A DNA stretch of 64,000 nt from Zavarzinella sp. (GTDB lineage Bacteria > Planctomycetota > Planctomycetia > Gemmatales > Gemmataceae): the NCBI GenBank assembly GCA_041399155.1, contig JAWKTI010000006.1, forward strand, positions 1 through 64,000. Reading direction: 5' to 3'. The number at the start of each line of letters is the position of its first letter. Position 1 is the first letter of the stretch. Below are positions 36,840 to 45,517 of this stretch, piece after piece. A program made the position numbers and the translations under genes. The notes under the pieces were generated by a model. It made no database searches, was not told where the DNA came from, and saw only the letters and a program-made list of their open reading frames with translations.

Positions 36840-36923
36840 AACGCAAGTCATTTGAAAATAAGTATTTACGGAAAATGGCCAAAAATTGTGAAAATCAGCA
36901 AAATAACGATCAAACGAACATCA
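36840..36923. repeat. 84-bp direct repeat, right copy
   Basis: Second copy, two mismatches from 35622-35705, ending about 100 bp before the sugar isomerase gene at 37024. The repeat-to-repeat distance is 1218 bp. Confidence 0.9.
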
Positions 36924-37023
36924 GATCCCGTTTGCGTAGGCGATGGATCGATTGATTCTCACTGAATTCCCCACATTGTTTGCTAAAACAACTATCAAAC
37001 TGTCTCTTCGTGGGGTTTTCACA

Positions 37024-37956
37024 ATGGATCGTCGTCAAGTATTGCTCAGTGGTGCTGCTGGAATTGCTGCAGGATCGTTCGTTTCACCATTGATTGCTGC
37101 ACCGGAAGTGGGCAAAAAACCATTTGAGTTCTGCCTGAACACCAGCACCATCCGTGGGCAGAAGATCCCCGTGGAACAAGAGGCTGAAATGGCAGCCAAG
37201 GCCGGCTACCAGGGGTTTGAACCGTGGATTCGCGAACTGCAGACGCACCAGCAGCAGGGAAAATCGCTGAAGGACCTGGGGAAAAAGCTGGCCGATCTCG
37301 GTCTGAAAGTGGAAAGTGCGATCGGTTTTGCCAAATGGATTGTGGATGACGACATGGAACGCACCAAGGGGCTGGATGAAGCCAAACGCGACATGGAAAT
37401 GGTGCTGACCATTGGCGGCAAACGGATTGCAGCCCCACCGATCGGTGCGACCAACCAGAAAATGACCGATTTTGGCAAAATCACGCAGCGTTACCGCACC
37501 TTGGCCGATCTGGGCAGCAAAATTGGCATTATTCCTGAACTGGAACTGTGGGGCTTTTCCAAAACGCTGTCCCGCCTGGGCGAAACGGTACTGGTGGCAA
37601 TGGAAAGTGCCCACCCTCAAGCGTGTATTCTGCCCGATGTCTACCACCTGTATAAAGGAGAATCCGGTTTCAGTGGGCTCAATTGGCTGCAGGGCCAGGC
37701 GATCGGAATCTTTCACATGAACGATTATCCCAAGAGCAAACCGCCCGCAACAATTGTTGATGCAGACCGTGTCTATCCGGGTGATGGTGACGCCCCACTG
37801 GTTGAAATTCTGCGGCAACTTCGCCGCATTGGTTACCAGGGAATGTTGTCGCTGGAACTGTTCAATCCGGAATATTACAAGCAGGATGCTTACACTGTGG
37901 TGAAAACCGGCCTGGAAAAGATGCAGCAAGTAGTCAAAAATGCGATGCAATGGTAA
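37024..37956 (+). CDS. Exported sugar phosphate isomerase/epimerase (xylose-isomerase-like)
   Basis: About 310 residues from ATG 37024 (MDRRQVLLSGAAGIAAG), which opens a twin-arginine-type signal; the earlier ATG at 36943 adds a leader without that logic. TIM-barrel motifs are NTSTIRGQKIPVEQEAE, IIPELELWGF, ACILPDVYHLYKG, IGIFHMNDYPKS and YPGDGDAPLVEILRQLRRIGYQG, with a final LSLELFNPEYY. The substrate is unknown. It is the first gene of a plus-strand pair; the 84-bp repeat and DUF3800 cassette lie just upstream. Confidence 0.85.
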   Translation: MDRRQVLLSGAAGIAAGSFVSPLIAAPEVGKKPFEFCLNTSTIRGQKIPVEQEAEMAAKAGYQGFEPWIRELQTHQQQGKSLKDLGKKLADLGLKVESAIGFAKWIVDDDMERTKGLDEAKRDMEMVLTIGGKRIAAPPIGATNQKMTDFGKITQRYRTLADLGSKIGIIPELELWGFSKTLSRLGETVLVAMESAHPQACILPDVYHLYKGESGFSGLNWLQGQAIGIFHMNDYPKSKPPATIVDADRVYPGDGDAPLVEILRQLRRIGYQGMLSLELFNPEYYKQDAYTVVKTGLEKMQQVVKNAMQW

Positions 37957-37960
37957 AGGC

Positions 37961-38401
37961 ATGAAAGTGATGCACTCTCCCTTATCGTTGCCGGAATCGA
38001 AACGCTATGTTGTTCGGCAGATTGCCGCCGGCACCATGATGGCAGCAGGTGCAGGATGCACCCTGGCAGTAAAACTTACCCGTCAAAGTGACATTTTTCT
38101 GGCACCGGAATGGCTTGCTGCAGTGCTGCCCAATTTTGTCTGTGCGAGCATGATTCCAATAGCCATTTTTCTGTCCCGTCGTACCATTCAGTTTCGGGAC
38201 ACACTCTGGATGGCAGCCTTCAGTGCGATGATGCTCGTTGCTTACGAGATCGCACAATTGTGGATGCCACGCCGCACATTTGATTGGAACGATATCTGGG
38301 CAACAGTTGCAGGTGCAACCTTTTCAATCTGTCTGAGTTCGGCAATCATGTTGACATCAAAATTAATTAACGGCTTTCAAGATAATCTGGCCAGAAACTG
38401 A
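37961..38401 (+). CDS. Small membrane protein, VanZ-like
   Basis: About 146 residues from ATG 37961, four bases after the isomerase stop, or from ATG 37970. Four hydrophobic segments alternate with charged ends: VVRQIAAGTMMAAGAGCTLAV, LAAVLPNFVCASMIPIAIFL, FSAMMLVAYEIAQLW and ATVAGATFSICLSSAIMLTS. The short FDWNDIWATVAGA stretch before the last helix resembles VanZ-type proteins. Function unknown; cotranscription with the isomerase is likely given the spacing. Confidence 0.7.
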   Translation: MKVMHSPLSLPESKRYVVRQIAAGTMMAAGAGCTLAVKLTRQSDIFLAPEWLAAVLPNFVCASMIPIAIFLSRRTIQFRDTLWMAAFSAMMLVAYEIAQLWMPRRTFDWNDIWATVAGATFSICLSSAIMLTSKLINGFQDNLARN

Positions 38402-38480
38402 GAGCCTTTTGATTTTTAAGTGCAGTAGTGAAAAAGCTCATCAGTCGATAAAGAATTTTTATCTGTAAAAATTGATTTTC

Positions 38481-38810
38481 ATGAATTTACGCAAAATCGC
38501 AAGCGAAAATGCTCCCGGACCATTTTATGCAGAGGATATTGGTACAGATTGTGGCTGTCTGCTACCAGAAGGAGAGGCACCGACGCTCTTAGCTACAACT
38601 GGCCCTCCACGTTATCAGACTTATTTCCTTCGACAACCAGAAACACCTTTAGAAATTGAGCAAGCATGTGCTGCAATACGTATTTGTCACGTACACAGCT
38701 TACGTTATGGCGGTAAAGACCCAGAGATTTTAACTCGTCTGGCGGATGTGCCACATTTGTGTGATTATCAACTAACTCGTGATGGACGCGTTATCCCTGC
38801 CGGATGGTAA
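38481..38810 (+). CDS. Small cysteine-containing hypothetical protein
   Basis: 109 residues from ATG 38481 (MNLRKIASENAPGPFYAEDIG). A TTG at 38472 in the same frame is less likely. It has Cys residues in TDCGCLLPEGEAP and a conserved-looking RQPETPLEIEQACAAI and LRYGGKDPEILTRL. From memory it resembles a family of about 110-residue proteins beginning NAPGxFYxED with Cys near residue 25, possibly ferredoxin-like, but too few Cys remain here for a cluster. Function unknown. The short converging gap to the NlpC gene is 22 bp. Confidence 0.6.
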   Translation: MNLRKIASENAPGPFYAEDIGTDCGCLLPEGEAPTLLATTGPPRYQTYFLRQPETPLEIEQACAAIRICHVHSLRYGGKDPEILTRLADVPHLCDYQLTRDGRVIPAGW

Positions 38811-38832
38811 AGTGGGGTGTGGCGTAACAACA

Positions 38833-39468
38833 CTATTCAATAATTCGACGGGCATGCGAATGGCGGGTTTTGTACCATCCGTTGTATTCTCTGACAGCGA
38901 CTTTTCCTTTGGTGGAATCGATGATCTTCCCGTCTTCGAAAAAAATCACCACGTGGGCAATTTCCTTGCCACTTTGATCGGTTTGAAACAGCAGATCACC
39001 TGGAAGGAAAGGTTCTGTGGGCTTTAACTGCCTGCCCGCCGTGCGTGCCTGTTCGCGAACATTGGAAGTAAACTTGATGCCGAAACCATAGTTGTACACC
39101 CAAGATGTGAAGTTGGAACAATCGAGCCCACCTGCAGCAGGGATATGCTTGTGCTGATACGGCAAACCGAGATATTTCTTCGCGACAGCAATGGAGCGTT
39201 TTCGCTGAAAATCAAGCGGATCAGCAACGCCATCAGGTATCTTCAATGGTGGGTATACCTTCGCTTTCGGTCCCCAGGTGGTGTTCCACTTCTCTTTCGG
39301 TGTGTCTGTTTGTGGCAATGAATCGCGATATTCGAAATCAAAATCAACAGCAGGGGCCTTCTTTGCAGCAGGCAAATCGGTTGCTTGAGGAACCGTTGGC
39401 AGCATTTGCTGTGCACCGAGAGCCCCACCGAAAATCAGTGTATGTGCAAGTAACAAGAGATATTTCAT
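38833..39468 (-). CDS. NlpC/P60-type cell-wall hydrolase
   Basis: A 211-residue secreted protein with a signal peptide (MKYLLLLAHTLIFGGALGA). The C-terminal papain-like domain has the catalytic Cys in LDCSNFTSWVY (Cys117) and the His in IAHVVIFFEDG (His172). KKYLGLPYQ and FLPGDLLFQ are typical of C40 peptidases. It would cut peptidoglycan stem peptides or related amide bonds in the periplasm. It is monocistronic. Alternative: an amidase of the same fold acting on another substrate. Confidence 0.85.
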   Translation of the reverse strand: MKYLLLLAHTLIFGGALGAQQMLPTVPQATDLPAAKKAPAVDFDFEYRDSLPQTDTPKEKWNTTWGPKAKVYPPLKIPDGVADPLDFQRKRSIAVAKKYLGLPYQHKHIPAAGGLDCSNFTSWVYNYGFGIKFTSNVREQARTAGRQLKPTEPFLPGDLLFQTDQSGKEIAHVVIFFEDGKIIDSTKGKVAVREYNGWYKTRHSHARRIIE

Positions 39469-39579
39469 GATGCTCCGCCCCGAACTGTACCACCATTTTA
39501 ATGTATTTCATCTGCCAGAATATTGGGCATTTTGAAGTTGCGTTGAAGCTATTTCAAAATCATTCCATGTTCGAGTTTG

Positions 39580-40662
39580 TTATCCCACTGGTTCTGGGGT
39601 GGGCATTTGGGTCAATCGCTCTAATGCGATACCCAATACTCGCTCGTTAAACAAACGCAATTTTCGAGCTGAAGCATTGATCCCACCTGGCCACTTATGT
39701 AAAGCTTCTCGCACTGCAGGCACCGTTGGTGCCACGTTCTCTCGTACCAATAACCAATCAACGGTTGCCAGTAATTCCATGCCAAACGGAGATTCGAAGC
39801 CATCGATTATAGATGTGGCAAAATCTAGTGGTTGCACGAATTCTTTTGCATGGTTTTGCAAAAATGTCTGCACATCACCCTTACGCTCATCCGCAAACCA
39901 AATCACATCAAACGGGTTGGCATCACTAATGCGTTTTTCACTGTGCAGGTAGCTTCCGTCAAGGTTGTTCAAAAGGTGATCAAGTCGGTTGGCATATGGC
40001 CCATACTTGTGTGCCTGGAATTGTAGGTTTAGCAGATTGTTACCCGGATGGAATTCATCGATTGCACGGTCCAGGAACCATGCCAATTTTTGAATTTCCA
40101 ACAAACTGCACTCGATTCCCAAAACCCAATACCGTCGGACTAATTCTGCAATGAGCGCTCTGGATGGAGTAAGTTGTTCCACACCAGTTGCTTTAGAAAT
40201 GTTCTGATATTCTGTAGTTGGTTCAAACACTTGTATTTCGGTACTTAAATCGCCCAAAGTTAACTCAATTTGTTTGCGCACTTCTGCCCAAAGAAGTCCA
40301 CCATTTCCTGCCCCCAATGGTGGAATCGCAATCGATTTCACTTGCTTCTCGATCAAAAACTGTCGCAAATCCTGTAATCCATCAACTATCCATTCCAAGC
40401 GGGAGGGAGATCGCCAGTGCTGTTTTGTGGGAAAATTCACGATCCAGCGAGGGCCAGAAATTTCATTCGTGGTGGTAACAAAAATCTTGCCAGTTTGCAC
40501 CTGGTTTTTCCTGCAGGCAGCTTTGTAAAGCCGGAAGTTTTCGCGAAATCGTTCTTTAAACATCAAAGCGATGCCCTTACCCATCACCCCAACGGTGTTG
40601 ACGGTGTTGACCAATGCCTCGACTTGGGCATCCAGTAAATTGCCATGGGTATATTTGATCAT
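39580..40662 (-). CDS. darG: DarG antitoxin: macrodomain DNA ADP-ribosylglycohydrolase
   Basis: A 360-residue two-domain antitoxin starting at ATG 40662 (MIKYTHGNLLDAQVEALVN), which overlaps the darT stop by 4 bp (ATGA). The macrodomain has ALVNTVNTVGVMGKGIALMFK and IPPLGAGNGGLLW. The C-terminal domain (about 160-300, YWVLGIECSLLEIQKLAWFLDRAI) resembles DUF4065-like DarG C-terminal domains that bind the toxin. DarG removes ADP-ribose from thymidine in DNA and neutralises DarT. An ATG at 40674 is also in frame but the coupled start is preferred. It lies in an accessory region with DUF3800 and SUKH genes. Confidence 0.9.
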   Translation of the reverse strand: MIKYTHGNLLDAQVEALVNTVNTVGVMGKGIALMFKERFRENFRLYKAACRKNQVQTGKIFVTTTNEISGPRWIVNFPTKQHWRSPSRLEWIVDGLQDLRQFLIEKQVKSIAIPPLGAGNGGLLWAEVRKQIELTLGDLSTEIQVFEPTTEYQNISKATGVEQLTPSRALIAELVRRYWVLGIECSLLEIQKLAWFLDRAIDEFHPGNNLLNLQFQAHKYGPYANRLDHLLNNLDGSYLHSEKRISDANPFDVIWFADERKGDVQTFLQNHAKEFVQPLDFATSIIDGFESPFGMELLATVDWLLVRENVAPTVPAVREALHKWPGGINASARKLRLFNERVLGIALERLTQMPTPEPVG

Positions 40663-41312
40663 GTGAAGTACCATTTCGGTCGTGCATATACAGGCAGTAC
40701 AGCACCGTGTGCACCTATCTCTTCTTCAATTGTTGATTGTACTTTTTCGTTGAAACAGATGACACCCAGTAGTCCATGAATCGGCAAATGTTTGTAGATC
40801 AAAGCTTCTGCCTGATAACGGTCGAATTTTTCTGGATCTTCTGGGTCTCGCTTGAAATCCCTGCTCTGCAATAGATTCCAATCGATATGATCCAGTTCTC
40901 CCAAATCGGAATAAAAAATCGTCAAAATGGGGTAAGCATGGCTGTCTGTAAACAAAAAAGGGATTCCCAGGTCTGCTAGGTGGTGGAGACTGGAAACGAA
41001 GATGATAATTTCCTCATTTGACCGCTTTTGGACTCCTCCCCGCCCAGTCGTAATGTTGTACAACATGGGTGAAAATGGTGTAAAGTAAAACGGCACATAG
41101 TCGCTGAGATATCCGCCAGGGGTTATTGGCACTGGACGTGTACTCCGCTTAGTGATCAATTCTTCGTTGCCAATATTAACCCATGTTGGTGCCTTCGTGC
41201 AGCTGTTACCACAATGCAGTCCATTATCCAGAATCCATGGCAAGTTTTCACGGTGCACAATTCGCCAAATCAACGCTTTATCTGGATTCAGATTTGGGTA
41301 CTGCCTCGCCAT
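40659..41312 (-). CDS. darT: DarT toxin: DNA ADP-ribosyltransferase
   Basis: A 217-residue DarT (DUF4433). HRENLPWILDNGL (His20) at the N-terminus, YVPFYFTPFSPMLYNI near residue 72-87 and YQAEALI with the catalytic Glu169 match the NAD-dependent enzyme that ADP-ribosylates thymidine in single-stranded DNA. All key residues are present, so the toxin looks intact. It is upstream of darG on the same transcript with a 4-bp overlap. DarTG systems act in phage defence and as toxin-antitoxin modules. Confidence 0.9.
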   Translation of the reverse strand: MARQYPNLNPDKALIWRIVHRENLPWILDNGLHCGNSCTKAPTWVNIGNEELITKRSTRPVPITPGGYLSDYVPFYFTPFSPMLYNITTGRGGVQKRSNEEIIIFVSSLHHLADLGIPFLFTDSHAYPILTIFYSDLGELDHIDWNLLQSRDFKRDPEDPEKFDRYQAEALIYKHLPIHGLLGVICFNEKVQSTIEEEIGAHGAVLPVYARPKWYFT

Positions 41313-41447
41313 TAGGTTGCTCTACAAAATTTCACGTAACTAATGATAGTAAGTGCAATCACAATCCCAAACGGATAAATCCACCCGCTTTTATATCTAC
41401 TTGGTTATATAATTGATATGGTATTTTAGTTGCCCCCTTGCCAAATT

Positions 41448-41675
41448 TCAATCGAAGATCCTTTCGAATAGTATTATCAGTGCGATAATTGCAATAAGAA
41501 CCAGGCAGCCAAAACGGTGCATAGACGGGATGGGGATTTTCTCTAACTTGGCTTCAATTTCTTTTTTGTCCAGTTCCACTCCACGCTGGCAAACTTCGCA
41601 GACATAAAAATATCTCTTCTTATTCACAAACGCAAAGACATACCAAATGTGGGCGTATTCGTATTGCAACATCAC
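41448..41675 (-). CDS. Small CxxC-containing tail-anchored protein
   Basis: 75 residues with FYVCEVCQRGVEL (a CxxC knuckle, perhaps half of a zinc site) and a C-terminal helix (GCLVLIAIIALIILFERIF). It resembles short zinc-ribbon membrane proteins of unknown role. Its size makes it uncertain; it is 135 bp from darT and on the same strand but with no clear coupling. Confidence 0.5.
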   Translation of the reverse strand: MMLQYEYAHIWYVFAFVNKKRYFYVCEVCQRGVELDKKEIEAKLEKIPIPSMHRFGCLVLIAIIALIILFERIFD

Positions 41676-41773
41676 AGGAGATCCGTTCGGTCGATTGCTT
41701 TTATCTTCGAGCTAAGATTCTTTGTGTTAAGAATATTCCCTAATAGACAGATGACATGCAGGATATTTTCAAG

Positions 41774-42643
41774 TTAACCGCGAGTGAGTGTCAGTAGATT
41801 GATTTCGGGTGGGCAATTAAACCGCAAAGGCACCCCCGCTTCCCCAAGTCCTCTCGACACAAATACTTGCGATGCTGGTCCTTGAACCAACCCAGCCTGG
41901 TACTTCGTTCCAAACTGGGATGGCATCCACGCACTGCCAAGTGGGGGCAGATACGCCTGACCACCGTGCGTATGACCACTTAAGATCAGCCCCACGCGTG
42001 GATTTGGGCGAAGTTCTGCAAAATCCGGATTGTGGGAAAGCAGCACAATTTCAGCATCCTTTGGCACATCCTGCAAGGCTTGCGATAAATCTGGTTTGCC
42101 CCACCACAGATCATCAACCCCCGCAAACCAGAGTTCATCAGTGCCGATGGCCACTTTCACCGCACGGTTCGTCAGATCGATCAGCGGGGTATTTCGAACG
42201 GCATCACGATACACCCGACCCTCGGCCTGCATGTCATGGTTACCAGGTACCGCAAAAACTCCAAGTGGTGCGGATAGTGTCGATACCGCCTCCAGACACG
42301 GGGGAAGCTGCACCTGCGTCTGCGATCCTTTATGGGCAAAATCGCCCACCAAAGCGTAGGCATCGGCAGTCAATTCCTGTGCCATCGACACCGCCCTGCG
42401 GATAAAGTCGATCCCCACAAAAGGTCCGTGGTGGAAATCAGCCAGAATAGCAATCGTTTTCCCTTCAAACGCGTGCGGCAGGCGGGGTAACAGAATAGAC
42501 TGTCGACGAATCCGGATCTGGGCTGCTTCCCAGAAGCAATAGGCACATCCCAGCCCGGCTGAACCTGCCAGCACTGCCCCACCCTGGATAGCCCGACGAA
42601 GAAATCTTCTTCGACTGGGTTTCCATGTTGCATCAGGATTCAC
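41774..42643 (-). CDS. Tat-exported metallophosphoesterase
   Basis: A 289-residue calcineurin-like phosphoesterase. A twin-arginine signal (SRRRFLRRAIQGG) opens the protein. Metal-site motifs are DFHHG, GDF, GNHD, SHNPD and SGHTHGG. The start is GTG at 42643 with AAGGAGG ten bases upstream. It is most like the YkuE/YaeI group of exported phosphodiesterases or phospholipid-linked phosphatases; the substrate is unknown. It follows the HEAT-repeat gene by 33 bp and may share its transcript. Confidence 0.9.
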   Translation of the reverse strand: MNPDATWKPSRRRFLRRAIQGGAVLAGSAGLGCAYCFWEAAQIRIRRQSILLPRLPHAFEGKTIAILADFHHGPFVGIDFIRRAVSMAQELTADAYALVGDFAHKGSQTQVQLPPCLEAVSTLSAPLGVFAVPGNHDMQAEGRVYRDAVRNTPLIDLTNRAVKVAIGTDELWFAGVDDLWWGKPDLSQALQDVPKDAEIVLLSHNPDFAELRPNPRVGLILSGHTHGGQAYLPPLGSAWMPSQFGTKYQAGLVQGPASQVFVSRGLGEAGVPLRFNCPPEINLLTLTRG

Positions 42644-42676
42644 GATAGTCTAACCTCCTTGCTGATTGATAGAGTG

Positions 42677-44395
42677 TTAATCGCCTTGTATCGCTTTTAT
42701 TGCTTGAGCGACTTCAGAAGATAATTCAGAAATACCTGTTAAGTTACGCAATTTTGGTACTGCAGAAACAGAATGCTGGCCATACTCTGCAAGTGCTCTA
42801 ATTGCACCCGAAACAACCATTGAATCACTATCATCAAGTGCCAGAATCAATGCTGGAACAGCAATCTCTGGCATTTTTTTTAGTTTTCCCATTGATTGAA
42901 TGGCACGCAAGCGGACGTATCTCCCATTGTCATTCATTGCCTGAATAAATGCCGGATATACTATGTCGCAATAATCGGATGCTTCTGCCAAAGAAGATGC
43001 AGCATCTTCTCTTACAAGTGTGCTTGGATCTGTACGAAGACAGTGGATAAGCGACAGAACTATCGTTTGCGTAAATTTCATTTTGGTAAAGATCGAGGTG
43101 GCTGTAGCACGAATAGATTCATCAGGATCCTTCAGAGCAAGTAATGCCAATGAAGTAATGTTGGAATTATTTGAATAATTTTTTATCAATATTTTTATAG
43201 AATCAACAGCTGTGTATCGCATCCTGCGATCTTGATCAGACAACGCTGTTCGCAAGTATAATATCGCTTGCTGGGGAGAAATCGCAGTAATCGCGGAAAG
43301 TGCCGCACAGCGAACGTGAACGTTGGAGTGCTTTAGGGCATTAATGACTGAAGGCAGTGCAGAGATAGCGGGACTGCCCATTGAAGTTAATGCAAGCAAT
43401 GCACTTCTGGAAATTATTGGGCTAGAACTTTGAACAAGTTTCGTGCAATGCAATGTTATTGTATCATGAAATAAATTTGCTCTTTCAATAATAATTAAAG
43501 CGTCATCAACTAATACACTGTCATCTGATTCTATCACCTGTATCAAAATGGCAACTAGATCTGCATAATACTTGCTATCTATCTTGCCAGCTACCACTAA
43601 TTCATTTCTTCGGAATTGTTTCAGTGTTTTAATAGCCGTAAGTTTGACAAAATTATTATCAATTTCTAAGCTTTTTCGGATTGCAGAAATTGCATTATTG
43701 CCAAAATATGATACTGTGTCCAAAGCGAATTCTTGTGTCTCAACAGTTTTGGTGCTTACAAGAATGGCCAACAAAAAATTTGTTAGCTGGTTTTCACTTA
43801 GCAAATTATGCTTATAACAAATTGCAAATGAATTACGTTGTATTTCGGCCGATTCATGTTTTGTGAACTCGAACATGGATGGGGCTAAGTGAGCAACACG
43901 AGCAGGGTGGTGTTCATTTATCTGTCGAAGAGCAGAAAAACTTGCATTGACAACTTTGACATCGCAATCATAATTAATAAGCTCCCAAAGCGTTTCATAT
44001 ATTGAAGAATTGGCAGGAAAAAACACCATAAGTGCTGCACCCCAGGATCTTACTTCAGCATTTGAGTCTCGTGTTAATTTTACGACGGCTTCAAATGATA
44101 TTCCATCGCCCCCAAGGTGATAAATCAACCTGAGAGCTTCTAGCCGTTCATCTATGTTGCCACTTTCTAGTGCCTTGAAAATTGCTTCATTATTAAAAAT
44201 GTCAAGTCGACTACTTGACGGTTTTTGTATGTTGAGCTGGTTAGGCGGTGGTGCGATTCTACTGCTTCGATCGCTACCTTCTAAGACAGGTTTAGTCAGT
44301 TCTCGAAACTTATTGTTATCTGCGAGCTTGTTTGAACGTCTATCTGCAAGGAATAATAGTAAAATTATCATCAACAAAGGGACAGTCGCTCGCAT
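42677..44395 (-). CDS. HEAT-repeat protein with N-terminal membrane anchor
   Basis: 572 residues from ATG 44395 (MRATVPLLMIILLLFL). An anchor or signal helix is followed by about a dozen HEAT-like helical repeats, such as VRSWGAALMVFF and VREDAASSLAEA, with VALILALDDSDSMVVSGAIRALAEYGQ near the end. HEAT arrays act as scaffolds; the partner is unknown. The gene is clearly more AT-rich than the housekeeping genes around it, hinting at transfer. The unrelated metallophosphoesterase follows. Confidence 0.8.
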   Translation of the reverse strand: MRATVPLLMIILLLFLADRRSNKLADNNKFRELTKPVLEGSDRSSRIAPPPNQLNIQKPSSSRLDIFNNEAIFKALESGNIDERLEALRLIYHLGGDGISFEAVVKLTRDSNAEVRSWGAALMVFFPANSSIYETLWELINYDCDVKVVNASFSALRQINEHHPARVAHLAPSMFEFTKHESAEIQRNSFAICYKHNLLSENQLTNFLLAILVSTKTVETQEFALDTVSYFGNNAISAIRKSLEIDNNFVKLTAIKTLKQFRRNELVVAGKIDSKYYADLVAILIQVIESDDSVLVDDALIIIERANLFHDTITLHCTKLVQSSSPIISRSALLALTSMGSPAISALPSVINALKHSNVHVRCAALSAITAISPQQAILYLRTALSDQDRRMRYTAVDSIKILIKNYSNNSNITSLALLALKDPDESIRATATSIFTKMKFTQTIVLSLIHCLRTDPSTLVREDAASSLAEASDYCDIVYPAFIQAMNDNGRYVRLRAIQSMGKLKKMPEIAVPALILALDDSDSMVVSGAIRALAEYGQHSVSAVPKLRNLTGISELSSEVAQAIKAIQGD

Positions 44396-44437
44396 ATTCA
44401 ATACCTCGCAGGCAATGAGACTTTTTGTCTGAATAAA

Positions 44438-44947
44438 TTAACAATGTCGCATCCATGGAAATATCCCTGGTGGAACATCTTTGTAGGCTTGCTCACAGAT
44501 TTCGAGTTCTCCTTCAATCGCTTCCCAAAAAGTGTCGCAGGCCTTCCTGAACTCCGAATAACCGATGAGAAAGTGGTAGATTGGCGGATTCTGGTTCTTT
44601 CCATCCGCCAGGAAGAACAGGAATTGTTCTCCATGACGAGAGCCAAAAACAAAGCCCTTTTGAGGAAGTGTCAAATCGACCTCTTCAAGCTCCGCAAGGA
44701 TCTCTCGCATCTCACGATTGTTCCACTCCAATTTATCAAGCGTAAACTCTAAGTCCCGCCAGAAACCCCCGGCAGAATGCCCGAAGCTGTACAGGAAGTC
44801 TTTGTACGCAGAGGGCAACTCCAGGCCGAAGCATCGCTCCAACGACTCGACCTCCATGTGCGTGCACCCGCGAATATGATCAGGGCTGGCTATTCCAGAC
44901 TGCACCAATCGTCGCTTCATTTCATGTGCGTTGAACATGCTACCCAT
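44438..44947 (-). CDS. SMI1/KNR4 (SUKH) family protein
   Basis: A 169-residue protein with the SUKH motif LPSAYKDFLYSFGHSAGGF after a weak N-terminal helix, and GYSEFRKACDTFWEAI near the end. SUKH proteins are best known as immunity proteins against polymorphic toxins and nuclease effectors; a matching toxin is not seen next to it. It precedes the HEAT gene by 43 bp on the same strand. Alternative ATGs lie at 44938 and 44920. Confidence 0.8.
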   Translation of the reverse strand: MGSMFNAHEMKRRLVQSGIASPDHIRGCTHMEVESLERCFGLELPSAYKDFLYSFGHSAGGFWRDLEFTLDKLEWNNREMREILAELEEVDLTLPQKGFVFGSRHGEQFLFFLADGKNQNPPIYHFLIGYSEFRKACDTFWEAIEGELEICEQAYKDVPPGIFPWMRHC

Positions 44948-45517
44948 CTCAGTTTACTTACCATTGTAACTTGGTTCCCCGCGAAATGCCTAAACAGACA
45001 CCGTAGACAAAGGTGGCATTGTACCCGACGGGATCGATTTCCTCAATTCATTCCTGGGGGTTGGTGAGAGATTTATCATGAGAAATTCTTCACATATTTC
45101 TGCAAAGAAAATATAAGCCGTCCTGGACCGCCCAGGACGGCTGGCAACTCTTGGGGAAGAGATAGTGCCCGACAGGGAAGAATGGGCAACCTGCGAACGC
45201 CAGCGAACGCACTTCTTGCGCAAAACTTGAGAAAAAAAATACAAAATTCTAAAAAACTGTACAAATTTTCATTTTTTCTGCAAACTTTTTCGTATTTGCC
45301 CCGTTACTTATTTGTAGTGGGACTGTAAAAATGTTCCCGTTCTGACAGGAATTCGAATCGGTGGCTTGAACGTGGAGTTCAGAACATCGTGGAGGTGGGA
45401 ATGATGACTTCGCAATAATTGATCCAATAGATTTGCCCTTGCAGAAAAACCCCATTTCGTTTATGGGCAGCCGGAAGCACTCGAAAGAGCCTGGCACACG
45501 AAGGTGGGGGGAATCCT
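44948..45517. other. Gap with one terminator-like hairpin
   Basis: No gene is convincing here. It holds the hairpin at 45116-45142 and several AT-rich stretches; short frames lack protein features. No second-strand gene feeds the hairpin. Confidence 0.5.
45116..45142 (-). terminator. Strong hairpin, terminator-like on the minus strand
   Basis: An 11-bp perfect stem (AGCCGTCCTGG with CCAGGACGGCT, 5-nt loop). On the minus strand a T-rich run (TATATTTTCTT) follows. No minus-strand gene lies directly upstream of it, so a short RNA or a bidirectional block is possible. Confidence 0.5.
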
